Source of the DNA: an uncultured Peptostreptococcaceae bacterium
GTDB taxonomy: Bacteria > Bacillota > Clostridia > Tissierellales > Peptoniphilaceae
Assembly (NCBI GenBank): GCA_947283485.1
Contig: CAMYOU010000001.1
Span: forward strand, 62,001-126,000
Reading direction: 5' to 3'
Length of the DNA: 64,000 nt
Shown here: positions 41,709 to 52,257 of the stretch, one piece after another
How the letters are laid out: each line of letters begins with the position of its first letter
Numbering within the stretch: the first letter of the stretch is position 1
Notes under the pieces: model-generated
What the model saw: the letters and a program-made list of their open reading frames with translations, nothing else
Told to the model about the DNA's origin: nothing
Databases searched by the model: none
Made by a program: the position numbers and the translations under genes

Positions 41709-43772
41709 CTATTCTTTCATTTCGATCTGTCGCGCGGCGACGGTGTACGTCGCGATGAAATAACCGATGTAGATCACGAGGAGAATCGCCGTCATGACGA
41801 CACTTGCACGCAAGACGCTCGTCTCGCCGTAGGTCATGAGGGCGAGGATGTCGCGGAACGCGCGGATGCCGAAATACGTATGCACGAGTGCCACGAGAAA
41901 CGGCAGGAAGAAGAGGATCGCAATGCGCTTCATAAGCGTGCGTTTCATCATCGTGCGCGATGCACCGAGACTCGAAAGCGTACGCATCGCACGTCGTTCG
42001 TCGTCCTCGCGCCCGAGTTCGTGGACGGAGAGCACCGCCGCGGTGAAAAACGTGAAGAGCACGCCGACAAAAGCGGAACTCATCGTCGCGATAAAGCCCG
42101 TCGTCATCGTTTTCTGTAAGGTGATGCGGCGTGACTCCGGAGCGAAAGAATATCCGATCTCCCCGAGATCATCCGTCATATCATGCCAAAGACTGTCGAG
42201 GAATGTCTCCTGCGGCCCTTCGGTCATATCGTAGTCATGTCCGAAAAGGCGATAATACGCCTCATCCTCTTTGCCCTCGGCGTACTGCATATACCAGACC
42301 ACTTCGTCCGGTTTTTCGTCGGCGAGCACTTCGTCCGGCACGACCAGGAAGAGATTGTGGAGCTGCGGCGCTTCGATGGTATACGTGTACTGGAGCCAGT
42401 CCGTCTCGGGCGCAACGGCGATCGTCTTTTCGAAGAGCGTGACGGTCTTGTCGCCTTTGGCCACGGTGTCCCGATCGCGCGTGTCCGCGGAGATGAGAAG
42501 CGCCTCCCCGTTGGAGATCTCTTTCGGCGTATGGCCCGCCGACTCGGCGAGCGCGCGATAATCCGAGTACCTCATCGCTCTCACGGTTCGCTCGTCCGGC
42601 GAAACTTGCCATCTCGTATCGCCTTTCTCATAGCCGCCGATCCACGGCATGGCGTCCTTGACGTCCACTTTGCCGTCGTAGAAATAGACCTCGAGCGAAG
42701 TCCTTAAGAGCCCTTCGATCTCCTTCTCATGGCGTTCTTTCATCTGCACATTGCGGACATCGGCATTCCCGTCCCGCAGGCGGAACGCGACCCGCGCGTC
42801 GAAGAGCGGCTCGGTACGCTTGAGATTCTCGACGCTTACGGAGATCGAGCCCGCGGAGATCATCGCACCCATGGCGATCAGGAGAAGAATCGACACCGCC
42901 GCCATCGCGGAATACGTCGAGCGGACATTGCGCGCAAGGGAACGGTAGAGATAACTTGTGAGGCCCTTCTTGTAGAGCCCGGTGTTTTTTGTGAAGAGAA
43001 TGAAGAAACTTGCGAACCCGCGAAAGACGAGGAATGTCCCCACGGTACCGAAGAGGAGCGAATTCCAGAAGCTCCGTTCACTCGGGAGAAAGCCCGACAC
43101 CCGGATGAGATGGTAGGCGTAGCCGAGCGAAATCGCCCCGAGCACGAAGAGAATCGCGTCGAAGACTTTGCCCGTCGCGATCATCTTCTCGTTTTTCTCG
43201 CGGAGTTTGAAGAGACCGATGAGCGTAATGGAATACGAGCGAATGATATTGGCGACGAGGACGATGAGATCGAGCACGGCGAAAAAGAGCGCCGTCTTTA
43301 CCATCGCGGAAGTCGAGATGAGAAAGTGAAACGGAAGTTGCTCATCAAAATACCTCAGGACGAGGATGACCGCCCCCTGACTTGCGACGATGCCAAGGAG
43401 GATCCCGGCCACATAGGCCGCGAGCCCGATCGCGATGGATTCCACGAAGAGGATCTTCGCGACGCCGGAGCTTTCCATGCCGAGCAGGAGATACACGCCG
43501 AGTTCTTTCGCCCGCGTGCGCATGAGATAGGCATTCGCATAGATCATAAGGAGCGCCATGACGACGAGGACAAAGACCGAGAAGATCGTGAGCGTCTGAG
43601 ACAGCGACCACATCGCCATGCTCTGCCAATCCACGAGTTGCATCGTCGATTTGATATCCGTGAGCGCATGGAACGTATAGAACATCGCGACCCCGAGTGT
43701 GAGCGTCAAGAAATAGATGAAATACTCGCGGAAACTCTTCTTGACATTGCGAAAGATGAGACTCTTATGCAT
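41709..43772 (-). CDS. FtsX-like ABC permease (BceB type)
   Basis: 687 residues. Hydrophobic segments near the N-terminus (YFIYFLTLTLGVAMFYTF), clusters around 50-320, a large extracellular domain of roughly 230 residues containing FRLRDGNADVRN, and a final group of three helices. This is the BceB/YtrF-like arrangement of detoxification permeases for peptide antibiotics acting on lipid II cycle intermediates. It starts 8 bases within the ATPase gene. No BceRS two-component system is near. Confidence 0.85.
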   Translation of the reverse strand: MHKSLIFRNVKKSFREYFIYFLTLTLGVAMFYTFHALTDIKSTMQLVDWQSMAMWSLSQTLTIFSVFVLVVMALLMIYANAYLMRTRAKELGVYLLLGMESSGVAKILFVESIAIGLAAYVAGILLGIVASQGAVILVLRYFDEQLPFHFLISTSAMVKTALFFAVLDLIVLVANIIRSYSITLIGLFKLREKNEKMIATGKVFDAILFVLGAISLGYAYHLIRVSGFLPSERSFWNSLLFGTVGTFLVFRGFASFFILFTKNTGLYKKGLTSYLYRSLARNVRSTYSAMAAVSILLLIAMGAMISAGSISVSVENLKRTEPLFDARVAFRLRDGNADVRNVQMKERHEKEIEGLLRTSLEVYFYDGKVDVKDAMPWIGGYEKGDTRWQVSPDERTVRAMRYSDYRALAESAGHTPKEISNGEALLISADTRDRDTVAKGDKTVTLFEKTIAVAPETDWLQYTYTIEAPQLHNLFLVVPDEVLADEKPDEVVWYMQYAEGKEDEAYYRLFGHDYDMTEGPQETFLDSLWHDMTDDLGEIGYSFAPESRRITLQKTMTTGFIATMSSAFVGVLFTFFTAAVLSVHELGREDDERRAMRTLSSLGASRTMMKRTLMKRIAILFFLPFLVALVHTYFGIRAFRDILALMTYGETSVLRASVVMTAILLVIYIGYFIATYTVAARQIEMKE

Positions 43773-44520
43773 CCGCCATCCCTCCTAAGAAGCCGATCGT
43801 GTCCATGATGCGCTCGTAAAAATCGCGCTGACTGTCGTCTCCGCGACGAATTTCGTTGAAGATTTCGCCGTCTTTGAGGAAAAGCACGCGGCTTGCGAAG
43901 CTAGCCATATTGCCGTCGTGCGTAACCATGAGAATCGTCGAGCCGAGCGACTCGTTGAGCGTCAAGAAGGTCTCCATGAGCCTCTTCGCGCTCTTGGTAT
44001 CGAGCGCCCCCGTCGGTTCGTCCGCGAGAATGAGTGCGGGATTCTTGATGACCGCACGCGCCGCCGATGCGCGTTGTTTCTCGCCGCCCGAGATCTCATG
44101 CGGATATTTCTTGAGAATCTGCGCGATCCCGAGCGTCTCGGCGATCTTTTCCACGCGCGCTTTCATATCCGTCGTGTCCTTTGCGATCGAGAGGGCGAGC
44201 GCGATGTTCTCGTCGATCGGCATCGCGTCGATGAGATTGAAATCCTGAAAGACAAAACCGAGCTTATCCCGACGAAACGCCGCCGTCTCCCGCTTGGTGA
44301 GTTTCGTGACGTTCTCTCCGTCCACAAGGATCTCTCCCGAAGTCGCGCGGTCGATCGTCGAGATGAGATTGAGAAGGGTCGTCTTGCCCGAGCCGGACGG
44401 CCCCATCACCGCGACAAATTCGCCTTTCTCCACCGAAAACTCGATGTTCTTGATCGCCCGCGTTACATTGCCCTTGAGACCATACGTTTTCGTGAGCTCT
44501 CGTACCTGTAAAATATTCAT
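43765..44520 (-). CDS. ABC ATPase (BceA type)
   Basis: 251 residues with Walker A GPSGSGKTTLL, Q-loop FVFQDFN, signature ISGGEKQRASAARA, Walker B ALILADEPTGALD and H-loop VTHDGNMA. It pairs with the FtsX-like permease that follows. Its start overlaps the GT51 gene stop by 4 bases, so the transporter is coupled to a peptidoglycan polymerase-like enzyme. Confidence 0.95.
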   Translation of the reverse strand: MNILQVRELTKTYGLKGNVTRAIKNIEFSVEKGEFVAVMGPSGSGKTTLLNLISTIDRATSGEILVDGENVTKLTKRETAAFRRDKLGFVFQDFNLIDAMPIDENIALALSIAKDTTDMKARVEKIAETLGIAQILKKYPHEISGGEKQRASAARAVIKNPALILADEPTGALDTKSAKRLMETFLTLNESLGSTILMVTHDGNMASFASRVLFLKDGEIFNEIRRGDDSQRDFYERIMDTIGFLGGMADA

Positions 44521-45401
44521 TTCTCCATTGCCTCCTTCTGAAATGCTGCCAAATTGAGCGTCATTCTTTCCTCAATCGCGGCATCATATGCCGCATCGTC
44601 GATCATCCCGAGTTCTTTCATTCTGCGAAGAATATACCGTTCGCGTTCGTAGGTCTCCGGATTTTCGTACGCAGCGAGTGCCACGAGTTTGCCCGCAAGA
44701 AGCGGCGTCTCAAGTTCGGGAAGAATCTTTCCCGCCCCGATCATCGCGCGCACCGTCTCGGGATCGTTCGCCCCGTGCTCGTGCGAAAGGTAGACCATCG
44801 GCGCGTCATTTGTGAGTGCCTTGGTCGTAAACGGCGTGTAGCGCGACGGGTGATTCGTGATCCCGACGAGATACGCGCACTCGGCGATCGAAAGCTCATC
44901 GACGGTCTTCCCAAGAAATTTTCTCGCGCCCTCCGGCACGCCCTCGACCCCGCGCGAAAGTCCGATCGAGTTGATGTACCATGCCACGAGTTCTTCTTTC
45001 GTGAGTTTGCGCTCGAGTTCCCTCGCGTAATGCGCGTCGAAGAGTTTGCGTTCGAACGATTTCGTATCGCTCGTGAGAAAATTCTTCGAGAGTTGCATCG
45101 GAATCGTCGACGCACCGTCCACGAAAGCCCCGTGATAGAGATCGCGCAGAACGGCTTTCACGACGCGAATATAATCGATGCCGTGATGACGATAAAAACG
45201 ATGATCCTCCGCCGCAAGCGTCACGTCGATGAGTTTCGGCGGAAGCTTGTCGTACGGAACATAGTCCTCTTTCTCTGCGTACTTCTCGTACACCGCACGC
45301 ACATCGATCTTCGGCGCGCGCCGCACGGTTTCCGTCACGACGAAAACCCCCGCGACGAGAAGAAAAAGCATGATCCAAAGCACGATCCGACGTTTTTTCA
45401 T
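44517..45401 (-). CDS. Monofunctional peptidoglycan glycosyltransferase (GT51)
   Basis: 294 residues with an N-terminal membrane anchor (about 7-25) and a GT51 domain: TLAAEDHRFYRHHG carries the catalytic Glu65, GASTIPMQLSKN (96-107) is the second family motif, and ELERKLTKEELVAWYIN the third. There is no transpeptidase domain, so it resembles MtgA/SgtB. It polymerises lipid II into glycan strands outside the membrane. It is first in an operon with a BceAB-like transporter. Confidence 0.9.
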   Translation of the reverse strand: MKKRRIVLWIMLFLLVAGVFVVTETVRRAPKIDVRAVYEKYAEKEDYVPYDKLPPKLIDVTLAAEDHRFYRHHGIDYIRVVKAVLRDLYHGAFVDGASTIPMQLSKNFLTSDTKSFERKLFDAHYARELERKLTKEELVAWYINSIGLSRGVEGVPEGARKFLGKTVDELSIAECAYLVGITNHPSRYTPFTTKALTNDAPMVYLSHEHGANDPETVRAMIGAGKILPELETPLLAGKLVALAAYENPETYERERYILRRMKELGMIDDAAYDAAIEERMTLNLAAFQKEAMEK

Positions 45402-45490
45402 TCTGCACTCCCTCCTTTCCCCTCTATCATAGCGGAAGACCCTCGCGAGAAAGATGACAAGAACCTTACGCGTACGCGGGACGCAAAAAT

Positions 45491-45499
45491 TGGTATACT
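45491..45499 (+). promoter_or_regulatory. Extended -10 promoter of the ypfJ-like gene
   Basis: TGGTATACT 24 bases before the start, no clear -35. Confidence 0.6.
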
Positions 45500-45522
45500 A
45501 TCTATAAAAGGAGGAGACGTGT

Positions 45523-46374
45523 ATGAAATGGGAAGGTAGAAGACAATCGAGCAATGTGGAACGGCGCAGTTCGGGAGGCGGACGCGGTCGCGGCGGCATG
45601 AGACTCTCCGGCGGCGCACTCGTCCTCGCCGCCATCGTGATCCTCGCACTCGGCGGCAACCCCCTCGCCCTCTTGGGACTCGTAAGTCCATCGCAGTCGG
45701 CTCCTCGCACCCCGACGAAAGAAGCGACCAAACGCGAAGAATTTCTCTCCGTCGTCCTCGCCGACACCGAAGACGTCTGGGGAGAAATCTTTCGTCAGTA
45801 CAACGCGCGCTACAACGAACCCACGCTCACCCTCTATCGAGACGGCGTGCGCACCGGATGCGGCGTCGCAAGTTCCTCCGTCGGACCGTTCTATTGCCCC
45901 GCCGATGAGCGTGTGTATATTGACACTTCGTTCTACGACGACCTCGCGAAAAAATTCGACGCGCCCGGTGATTTTGCCTTTGCCTACGTCCTCGCGCATG
46001 AAGTCGGACACCACGTCCAGAACGAACTCGGCATCACCGCCAAACTGGAGAAGCTCCGCGAGACCCTCTCCGAGAAGGAATACAATAAATACTCCGTCTG
46101 TCTCGAACTCCAAGCCGACTATTTTGCCGGCGTCTTCGCAAAATACGTCGAGAAGAAAGGCTATCTCGACCCCGGCGATCTCGAAGAAGCCATGGAAGCC
46201 GCCGCCGCCGTCGGCGACGATCGGATCCAACAGAAGATGACCGGTACCATCCGCCCCGATCACTTCACCCACGGCACCGCTAAAGAACGCGCCGAATGGT
46301 TCCGCCGCGGACTCAAGTACGGCGATCTCGAACATGGCGACACCTTCACCGAACGCGGCTATCCGCTTCCGTAA
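45523..46374 (+). CDS. YpfJ-type neutral zinc metallopeptidase
   Basis: 283 residues. A basic N-terminus MKWEGRRQSSNVERR, one membrane segment (about 31-53), then the metalloprotease domain with YLAHEVGHH-like YVLAHEVGHHVQNELG (His159, Glu160, His163) and LELQADYFAGVFA supplying the third ligand. Cys113 and Cys125 may pair. The family is widespread and its biological role is unclear. GGAGGAG precedes the ATG and a terminator follows. Confidence 0.9.
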   Translation: MKWEGRRQSSNVERRSSGGGRGRGGMRLSGGALVLAAIVILALGGNPLALLGLVSPSQSAPRTPTKEATKREEFLSVVLADTEDVWGEIFRQYNARYNEPTLTLYRDGVRTGCGVASSSVGPFYCPADERVYIDTSFYDDLAKKFDAPGDFAFAYVLAHEVGHHVQNELGITAKLEKLRETLSEKEYNKYSVCLELQADYFAGVFAKYVEKKGYLDPGDLEEAMEAAAAVGDDRIQQKMTGTIRPDHFTHGTAKERAEWFRRGLKYGDLEHGDTFTERGYPLP

Positions 46375-46391
46375 ATTTGATTTCCGAACAC

Positions 46392-46423
46392 AACGCGCCC
46401 TCGCAATCGGGCGCGTTTTTTGA
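46392..46423 (+). terminator. Terminator after the ypfJ-like gene
   Basis: AACGCGCCC and GGGCGCGTTTTTT arms. Confidence 0.85.
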
Positions 46424-46640
46424 TGGGGAAACGGGGTGTGCGCGGCAAAATGTTTGTACACATCCGGTCTTCTTCCCCTCTTCGGTAGATCTCGTTGTCC
46501 GCATCTTGCCGTTTTTTCCATACTCTACGGATCTTGTAGATGCTCCTTCGATCTCAATGGCTGTATTTTACAAATCCGTTTTCTTTGTTTTTCGTTTCTA
46601 TTTCCTATTCTCTCTTATCGTACGCAAGGAACAATATCAG

Positions 46641-46669
46641 TTGTGTTTTTTATGTAAACAGTGTAAAAT
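46641..46669 (+). promoter_or_regulatory. Promoter of the secreted beta-helix/Cna-B protein
   Basis: TTGTGT, 17 bases, TAAAAT, 60 bases upstream of the start. The 300-base spacer around it is markedly A/T-richer than its surroundings and has no gene. Confidence 0.6.
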
Positions 46670-46728
46670 ATCGGTGAAATAGTTTGTGCGACAAAACAGT
46701 TTATGCATCGGAATAGGAGGAAATCAAA

Positions 46729-49236
46729 GTGAAGAGTAGGTTGAAACGAGGACTGGCGCTCCTCTTGACGCTCTGTCTCTTGGGCGGCAATCTCGCTTTT
46801 GCGGAAGCATTGCCGGGGACGGGCGAGGAGCCTGTGATCAAGGAAGAGACGGTGGCAGAAAACGAAGAAGCTCCCGTCGAGAACGCGGAAAACACGGGCC
46901 TCGAGGCGGAGGATCAACTCGAAACCTCCGAGGAGAACGTGCCCGAACCCGTACGCGGTGCAGGAGATACGATCTATCTGGACGGCAAAAACGGCGATAA
47001 CACAAAAGACGGTTCGACCCCCGAGAATGCCGTCAAGACATTCGGACAGGCGAAAACACTCGCCACAAACAATCAAGGCGTCACAAGGATTGTCGTGATC
47101 GGCACCACGGAAATCAAAGGCGACATTACACTCAAAGGCACCAAGGCGAAGATCCTGCGCGGTGAGAACTTCAACGACTATGTCTTTAAGGTTCCGGCAG
47201 GCGAGATCGCAACGCTCAACAACATCACCATCGACGGCAACAGTCCGGAGAGATGGGAAGACTCTACCATTGAAAAATCCTTGATCTATGCAGACAGCAG
47301 ATCGATACTCAATATCCAAGAAAATACTGTAATTCGCAATAATAAAATCAAGGCGATTAAGAATACCGCTACCAGAGGTGGCGGCATCTACGCTTACGAG
47401 GCAACGCTCCATATGTCGGGCGGCGTGGTGGAAGGAAACCAAGCAACCTACGGCGGCGGGATCTGTCTATACAATGCCACGATGGATTTTACGGGCGGCA
47501 TGGTGCAAAACAACCGTGCTGAGCTTGTTATTGATACGGCATATGGTCAAATATATTCGTCGGGTGGCGGCATCTGCGCCGCCGAAGCATCGACCATCCA
47601 TATGTCGGGCGATGCCGTTGTCTCGAAGAATTTCGCTAACGAAAACGGCGGCGGCATTTCCGTCGGTTGGAATCAAGGCGGTGATGCGACGACGCTATAC
47701 ATGAGCGGCGGCATCATCGACGGCAATGAAGCCGGTGCAACCGGCGGCGGAATCTTCATCCAAGCAGGTCTCTATTCCTCTACACTTTGCAAAGCATATA
47801 TTAGCGCAGGCAAAATCACCAATAATCGCATGAGCGGAGTCGGAGCTACGGATAAAGCGTTCGGTGGTGGCGGCATTTATGTAAACGGAATTAAGAAAAA
47901 TTGGGAATGGCAAGGTCATACGTATCCCGGCGGCAACGGAGAGCTTCATTTGGTCAACACCGTCATTCGCGATAATACGGCGCTCGGAACTTCCCATCTT
48001 CCACTCATTGATCCCGATACGTACGGACTGAAGCTTGATCCGCAAACGGGCTTGCCCATTACCAAGCGTTGCCCGGCAACCGGCGGCGGATATGCAGCTT
48101 GTCCGATTTCGGATACGAAGATTCGAGTGACCGACGGCGTAGCGATCTATCAAAACAAAGCCCATGAGGGAGGTAAAGATCTCTATGTTCACTGTAGTGA
48201 AGATCGTGCAGACTATCTCTTTCATTTTGGCAATCCAACCTATGAGCTATCACACAGAATGCTCGGCGGTGAACACTGGAACTGGAAGCAAGAAGACCAA
48301 GCACTTCTTCCGCTCGACAAGTATACAGGGCAACTACAACATAAACAGCAGTTGGCATTGCATACGGATTTTACCGGTAGCACATGGGTCGATGAGTTGC
48401 ACACCGTACTGATCGCAGGAAATACATCGACAACCCGCGGCGGCGGAATCGGCTCGAACGGGAATGTCATTTTTGGTACGGATGGTGAAACAACGGAAGT
48501 CACCGTTGAGAAAAAATGGGACGACGACGGAAATTCTGACGCAAGACCGAGAACAATCAAAGTCCAACTGTGGGCAAAACTGGACGGAGAAGAGCAGGAG
48601 TATCCGGTTGCAGAAGAAACGCTAACGGAGACGCAGAATTGGAAAGTCACGTTCACAAAATTGCAGAAGTACAAATACCCGCGTTTCAAGATTGAAAATG
48701 ACAAATTTGTGCCCGACGGAGAGAGGCAAAAAATCATCTACTCGGTCAAAGAAGTCCGCGTCCCGGGCTATACGTCCAAGGTCACGGGCGACGCGGAACA
48801 CGGTTTTACCATCACCAATAAACGCAAACCCGAAAAACCGCCTACTCCATCGGAGAAAACCATCGAGATTCCGGTCGAGAAGATCTGGCAAGACGAGGGA
48901 CACGAGAACAAACGTCCGACCGAGATCACGGTCGCGCTCTATGCGGACGGCGTAGCGACGGACAAGACGCTCGTCCTGAGTGCCGCGAACGAGTGGAAAG
49001 GTGTGTTCCGAAATCTCCCCGAGAAGAAAGACGGGAAGATGATCACGTACACCGTGAAAGAAACTGAAGTGAAAGGCTATGAGAGCGTGCGCACGGGGAA
49101 TCAGAGCGACGGTTTCGTCCTGACGAACACGTACAAACCCGAGAAACCGCCGACACCGCCCACACCGCCCACACTCCTGATACCCCCGACACCCCTGATA
49201 CCGCCCATGGTGCGGATTCCGCGTGCAGGCGCATAG
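46729..49236 (+). CDS. Large secreted protein: Gly-rich beta-helix repeats and two Cna-B domains, no wall anchor
   Basis: 835 residues. Signal peptide ending LAFA (cleavage near 25), then an acidic Glu/Asn linker. Residues about 75-580 carry eight or so GGGI-type repeats (GGGIYAYEA, GGGICLYNA, GGGICAAEA and others) as in right-handed beta-helix adhesins. Two Cna-B domains follow (about 588-700 and 710-800), each with the isopeptide set: VEKKW and VEKIW lysines, VKEV/VKET glutamates, TITN and VLTN asparagines. The Pro-rich tail ends IPRAGA with no hydrophobic anchor. The tail shows LLIPPTPLIPP, which reads as TPDTPDTPD in the neighbouring frame. AGGAGGAAATCAAA precedes the GTG/ATG region; codon use is less GC-biased mid-gene. 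Confidence 0.85.
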   Translation: MKSRLKRGLALLLTLCLLGGNLAFAEALPGTGEEPVIKEETVAENEEAPVENAENTGLEAEDQLETSEENVPEPVRGAGDTIYLDGKNGDNTKDGSTPENAVKTFGQAKTLATNNQGVTRIVVIGTTEIKGDITLKGTKAKILRGENFNDYVFKVPAGEIATLNNITIDGNSPERWEDSTIEKSLIYADSRSILNIQENTVIRNNKIKAIKNTATRGGGIYAYEATLHMSGGVVEGNQATYGGGICLYNATMDFTGGMVQNNRAELVIDTAYGQIYSSGGGICAAEASTIHMSGDAVVSKNFANENGGGISVGWNQGGDATTLYMSGGIIDGNEAGATGGGIFIQAGLYSSTLCKAYISAGKITNNRMSGVGATDKAFGGGGIYVNGIKKNWEWQGHTYPGGNGELHLVNTVIRDNTALGTSHLPLIDPDTYGLKLDPQTGLPITKRCPATGGGYAACPISDTKIRVTDGVAIYQNKAHEGGKDLYVHCSEDRADYLFHFGNPTYELSHRMLGGEHWNWKQEDQALLPLDKYTGQLQHKQQLALHTDFTGSTWVDELHTVLIAGNTSTTRGGGIGSNGNVIFGTDGETTEVTVEKKWDDDGNSDARPRTIKVQLWAKLDGEEQEYPVAEETLTETQNWKVTFTKLQKYKYPRFKIENDKFVPDGERQKIIYSVKEVRVPGYTSKVTGDAEHGFTITNKRKPEKPPTPSEKTIEIPVEKIWQDEGHENKRPTEITVALYADGVATDKTLVLSAANEWKGVFRNLPEKKDGKMITYTVKETEVKGYESVRTGNQSDGFVLTNTYKPEKPPTPPTPPTLLIPPTPLIPPMVRIPRAGA

Positions 49237-49248
49237 AAAATCCATCTG

Positions 49249-49281
49249 ATAAAAAGACACCTCATCGAGGTGTCTTTTTTC
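49249..49281 (+). terminator. Terminator after the Cna-B protein
   Basis: AAAAAGACACCTC and GAGGTGTCTTTTTT arms, directly after the stop. Confidence 0.85.
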
Positions 49282-49412
49282 GTCGGCGCACCTATCAATT
49301 GGCGCGCGTATGGATTCGATTCCGCATCCGTCCTGCGCGTACGATTTAAAAATGCACTGAACGCGTCTTCGACATGCGCACGGGAAGAAGAAAACAAGCG
49401 ACCGAAAAGGCA

Positions 49413-49448
49413 CAAAAAAAGACCCGACGAATCGGGTCTTTCTTTTTG
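49413..49448 (-). terminator. Terminator of tpl
   Basis: Minus strand AAAGACCCG and CGGGTCTTTTTTT arms, just after the tpl stop. Confidence 0.8.
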
Positions 49449-49454
49449 TGAATC

Positions 49455-51467
<2,013 letters not shown>

Positions 51468-51743
51468 CTACGCGTAATAGAGGATGGCAATGCCCTCACA
51501 ATAGAGGAGTGCGGCGAGCCAACCGGAGAGTGCCCCCTCGAGCACGGCGGTCTTCACGTCCGTGCCGTGGCGTTTCTTGAGCCTGAGAAGACGCAGGAAG
51601 AGATCGACCGAGCGCAGGCTGAGCACGGCGAAGAAGAAAAACGCGAAGGTCTTCCCGACGGGATAGAGCGTGAGATAGTAGAGAACGGCGAGTCCCACGG
51701 TCACGAGGACAGTGGTTATAAAATCACGGGCAAGTTTACGCAT
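51468..51743 (-). CDS. Small membrane protein partner of YozG-like regulator
   Basis: 91 residues with hydrophobic segments at about 8-27, 30-47 and 70-88. A basic loop LLRLKKRHGTD lies between. Its start overlaps the XRE stop by 8 bases. YozG-type regulators commonly sit by a DUF2975 membrane protein; this one is shorter and I do not claim that family. Confidence 0.65.
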   Translation of the reverse strand: MRKLARDFITTVLVTVGLAVLYYLTLYPVGKTFAFFFFAVLSLRSVDLFLRLLRLKKRHGTDVKTAVLEGALSGWLAALLYCEGIAILYYA

Positions 51744-51945
51744 TGCTTTCCTCCATTCGTACGAGATCCGCGACGTCGCAGTCGAGTGCCTTGCAGAGTG
51801 CCGCGAGCGTCGAGAGTTTTAAGGCTTTTACTTTGTTGTTTTTTAAGAGCGAGAGATTCGTCATGGAGATCCCCACCTCCTCGGAGAGGCGTGTGAGACT
51901 CATGCGTTTTTTTGCCATTTCGACGTCGAGCGTGATGCGGATCAC
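51736..51945 (-). CDS. YozG-like XRE HTH regulator
   Basis: 69 residues from GTG 51945 behind GGAGGGTGCGCC. The sequence MIRITLDVEMAKKRMSLTRL continues into SEEVGISMTNLSLLKNNKVK and LSTLAALCKALDCDVADLV, the Xre-type HTH of the YozG/YgzD group. It would bind DNA as a dimer. Three TACATAAAA sites at exact 21-bp steps, one inside a perfect inverted repeat, cover its promoter and ribosome site, so autoregulation is likely. Confidence 0.9.
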   Translation of the reverse strand: MIRITLDVEMAKKRMSLTRLSEEVGISMTNLSLLKNNKVKALKLSTLAALCKALDCDVADLVRMEESNA

Positions 51946-51958
51946 GGCGCACCCTCCT

Positions 51959-51977
51959 TTTTATGTAATACATAAAA
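51959..51977. promoter_or_regulatory. Perfect inverted repeat over the XRE leader
   Basis: TTTTATGTA-A-TACATAAAA, nine-base arms, immediately before the GGAGGG of the XRE gene; its right arm is the first of three TACATAAAA sites (51969, 51990, 52011). Confidence 0.75.
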
Positions 51978-51989
51978 TAAATGCTTGAT

Positions 51990-51998
51990 TACATAAAA
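51990..51998. promoter_or_regulatory. TACATAAAA operator-like site 2
   Basis: Second copy, 21 bp from the first and near the predicted start point. Confidence 0.65.
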
Positions 51999-51999
51999 G

Positions 52000-52028
52000 A
52001 TTTTATCCAATACATAAAAGAAATGCAA
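52000..52028 (-). promoter_or_regulatory. Promoter of the YozG-like/membrane pair
   Basis: TTGCAT (52028-52023), 17 bases, TAAAAT (52005-52000) on the minus strand. The third TACATAAAA site (52011-52019) lies in the spacer. Confidence 0.7.
52011..52019. promoter_or_regulatory. TACATAAAA operator-like site 3
   Basis: Third copy, 21 bp from site 2, between the -35 and -10 elements. Confidence 0.65.
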
Positions 52029-52048
52029 GCGTTTTTTGCGAAAGAAGA

Positions 52049-52082
52049 CAAAAAAACCGCCCAAAGAGGGGCGGAAATTTTG
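52049..52082 (-). terminator. Second minus-strand terminator downstream of murC
   Basis: TTTCCGCCCC and GGGCGGTTTTTTT arms on the minus strand. No minus-strand gene is seen between it and the terminator at murC, but the repeats at 52162-52257 lie in that interval. Confidence 0.55.
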
Positions 52083-52161
52083 GCGGAATGCGCGCGGGAG
52101 GAGAACGATGAATGCGGGAGTCGTGCAAAAAATTTTTTTGAGCGCGCTTGAGATCTTTGAA

Positions 52162-52257
52162 CCTCTTCGCGATGAGAGAGGTTTTTCATTCGACAGACCT
52201 TCGCGATAAGAGAGATTTTTCATTCGGCATCTCTTCGCGATCATGGAGATGCACCGG
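52162..52257. repeat. Three tandem units of about 34 bp (CTTCGCGAT core)
   Basis: Units start near 52162, 52198 and 52231. Each reads like CTCTTCGCGAT followed by (A/G)AGAGAGGTTTTTCATTCG; the third is shortened. On the minus strand each can form a small hairpin (CTCTC...GAGAG). Transcribed in the murC direction they would give a repeated structured RNA. No ORF supported from 51978 to 52483. Confidence 0.6.

Noticed and set aside
49200..49236. LPXTG sorting signal at the end of the Cna-B protein
   Set aside because: IPRAGA lacks the pattern and there is no hydrophobic stretch or basic tail before the stop.
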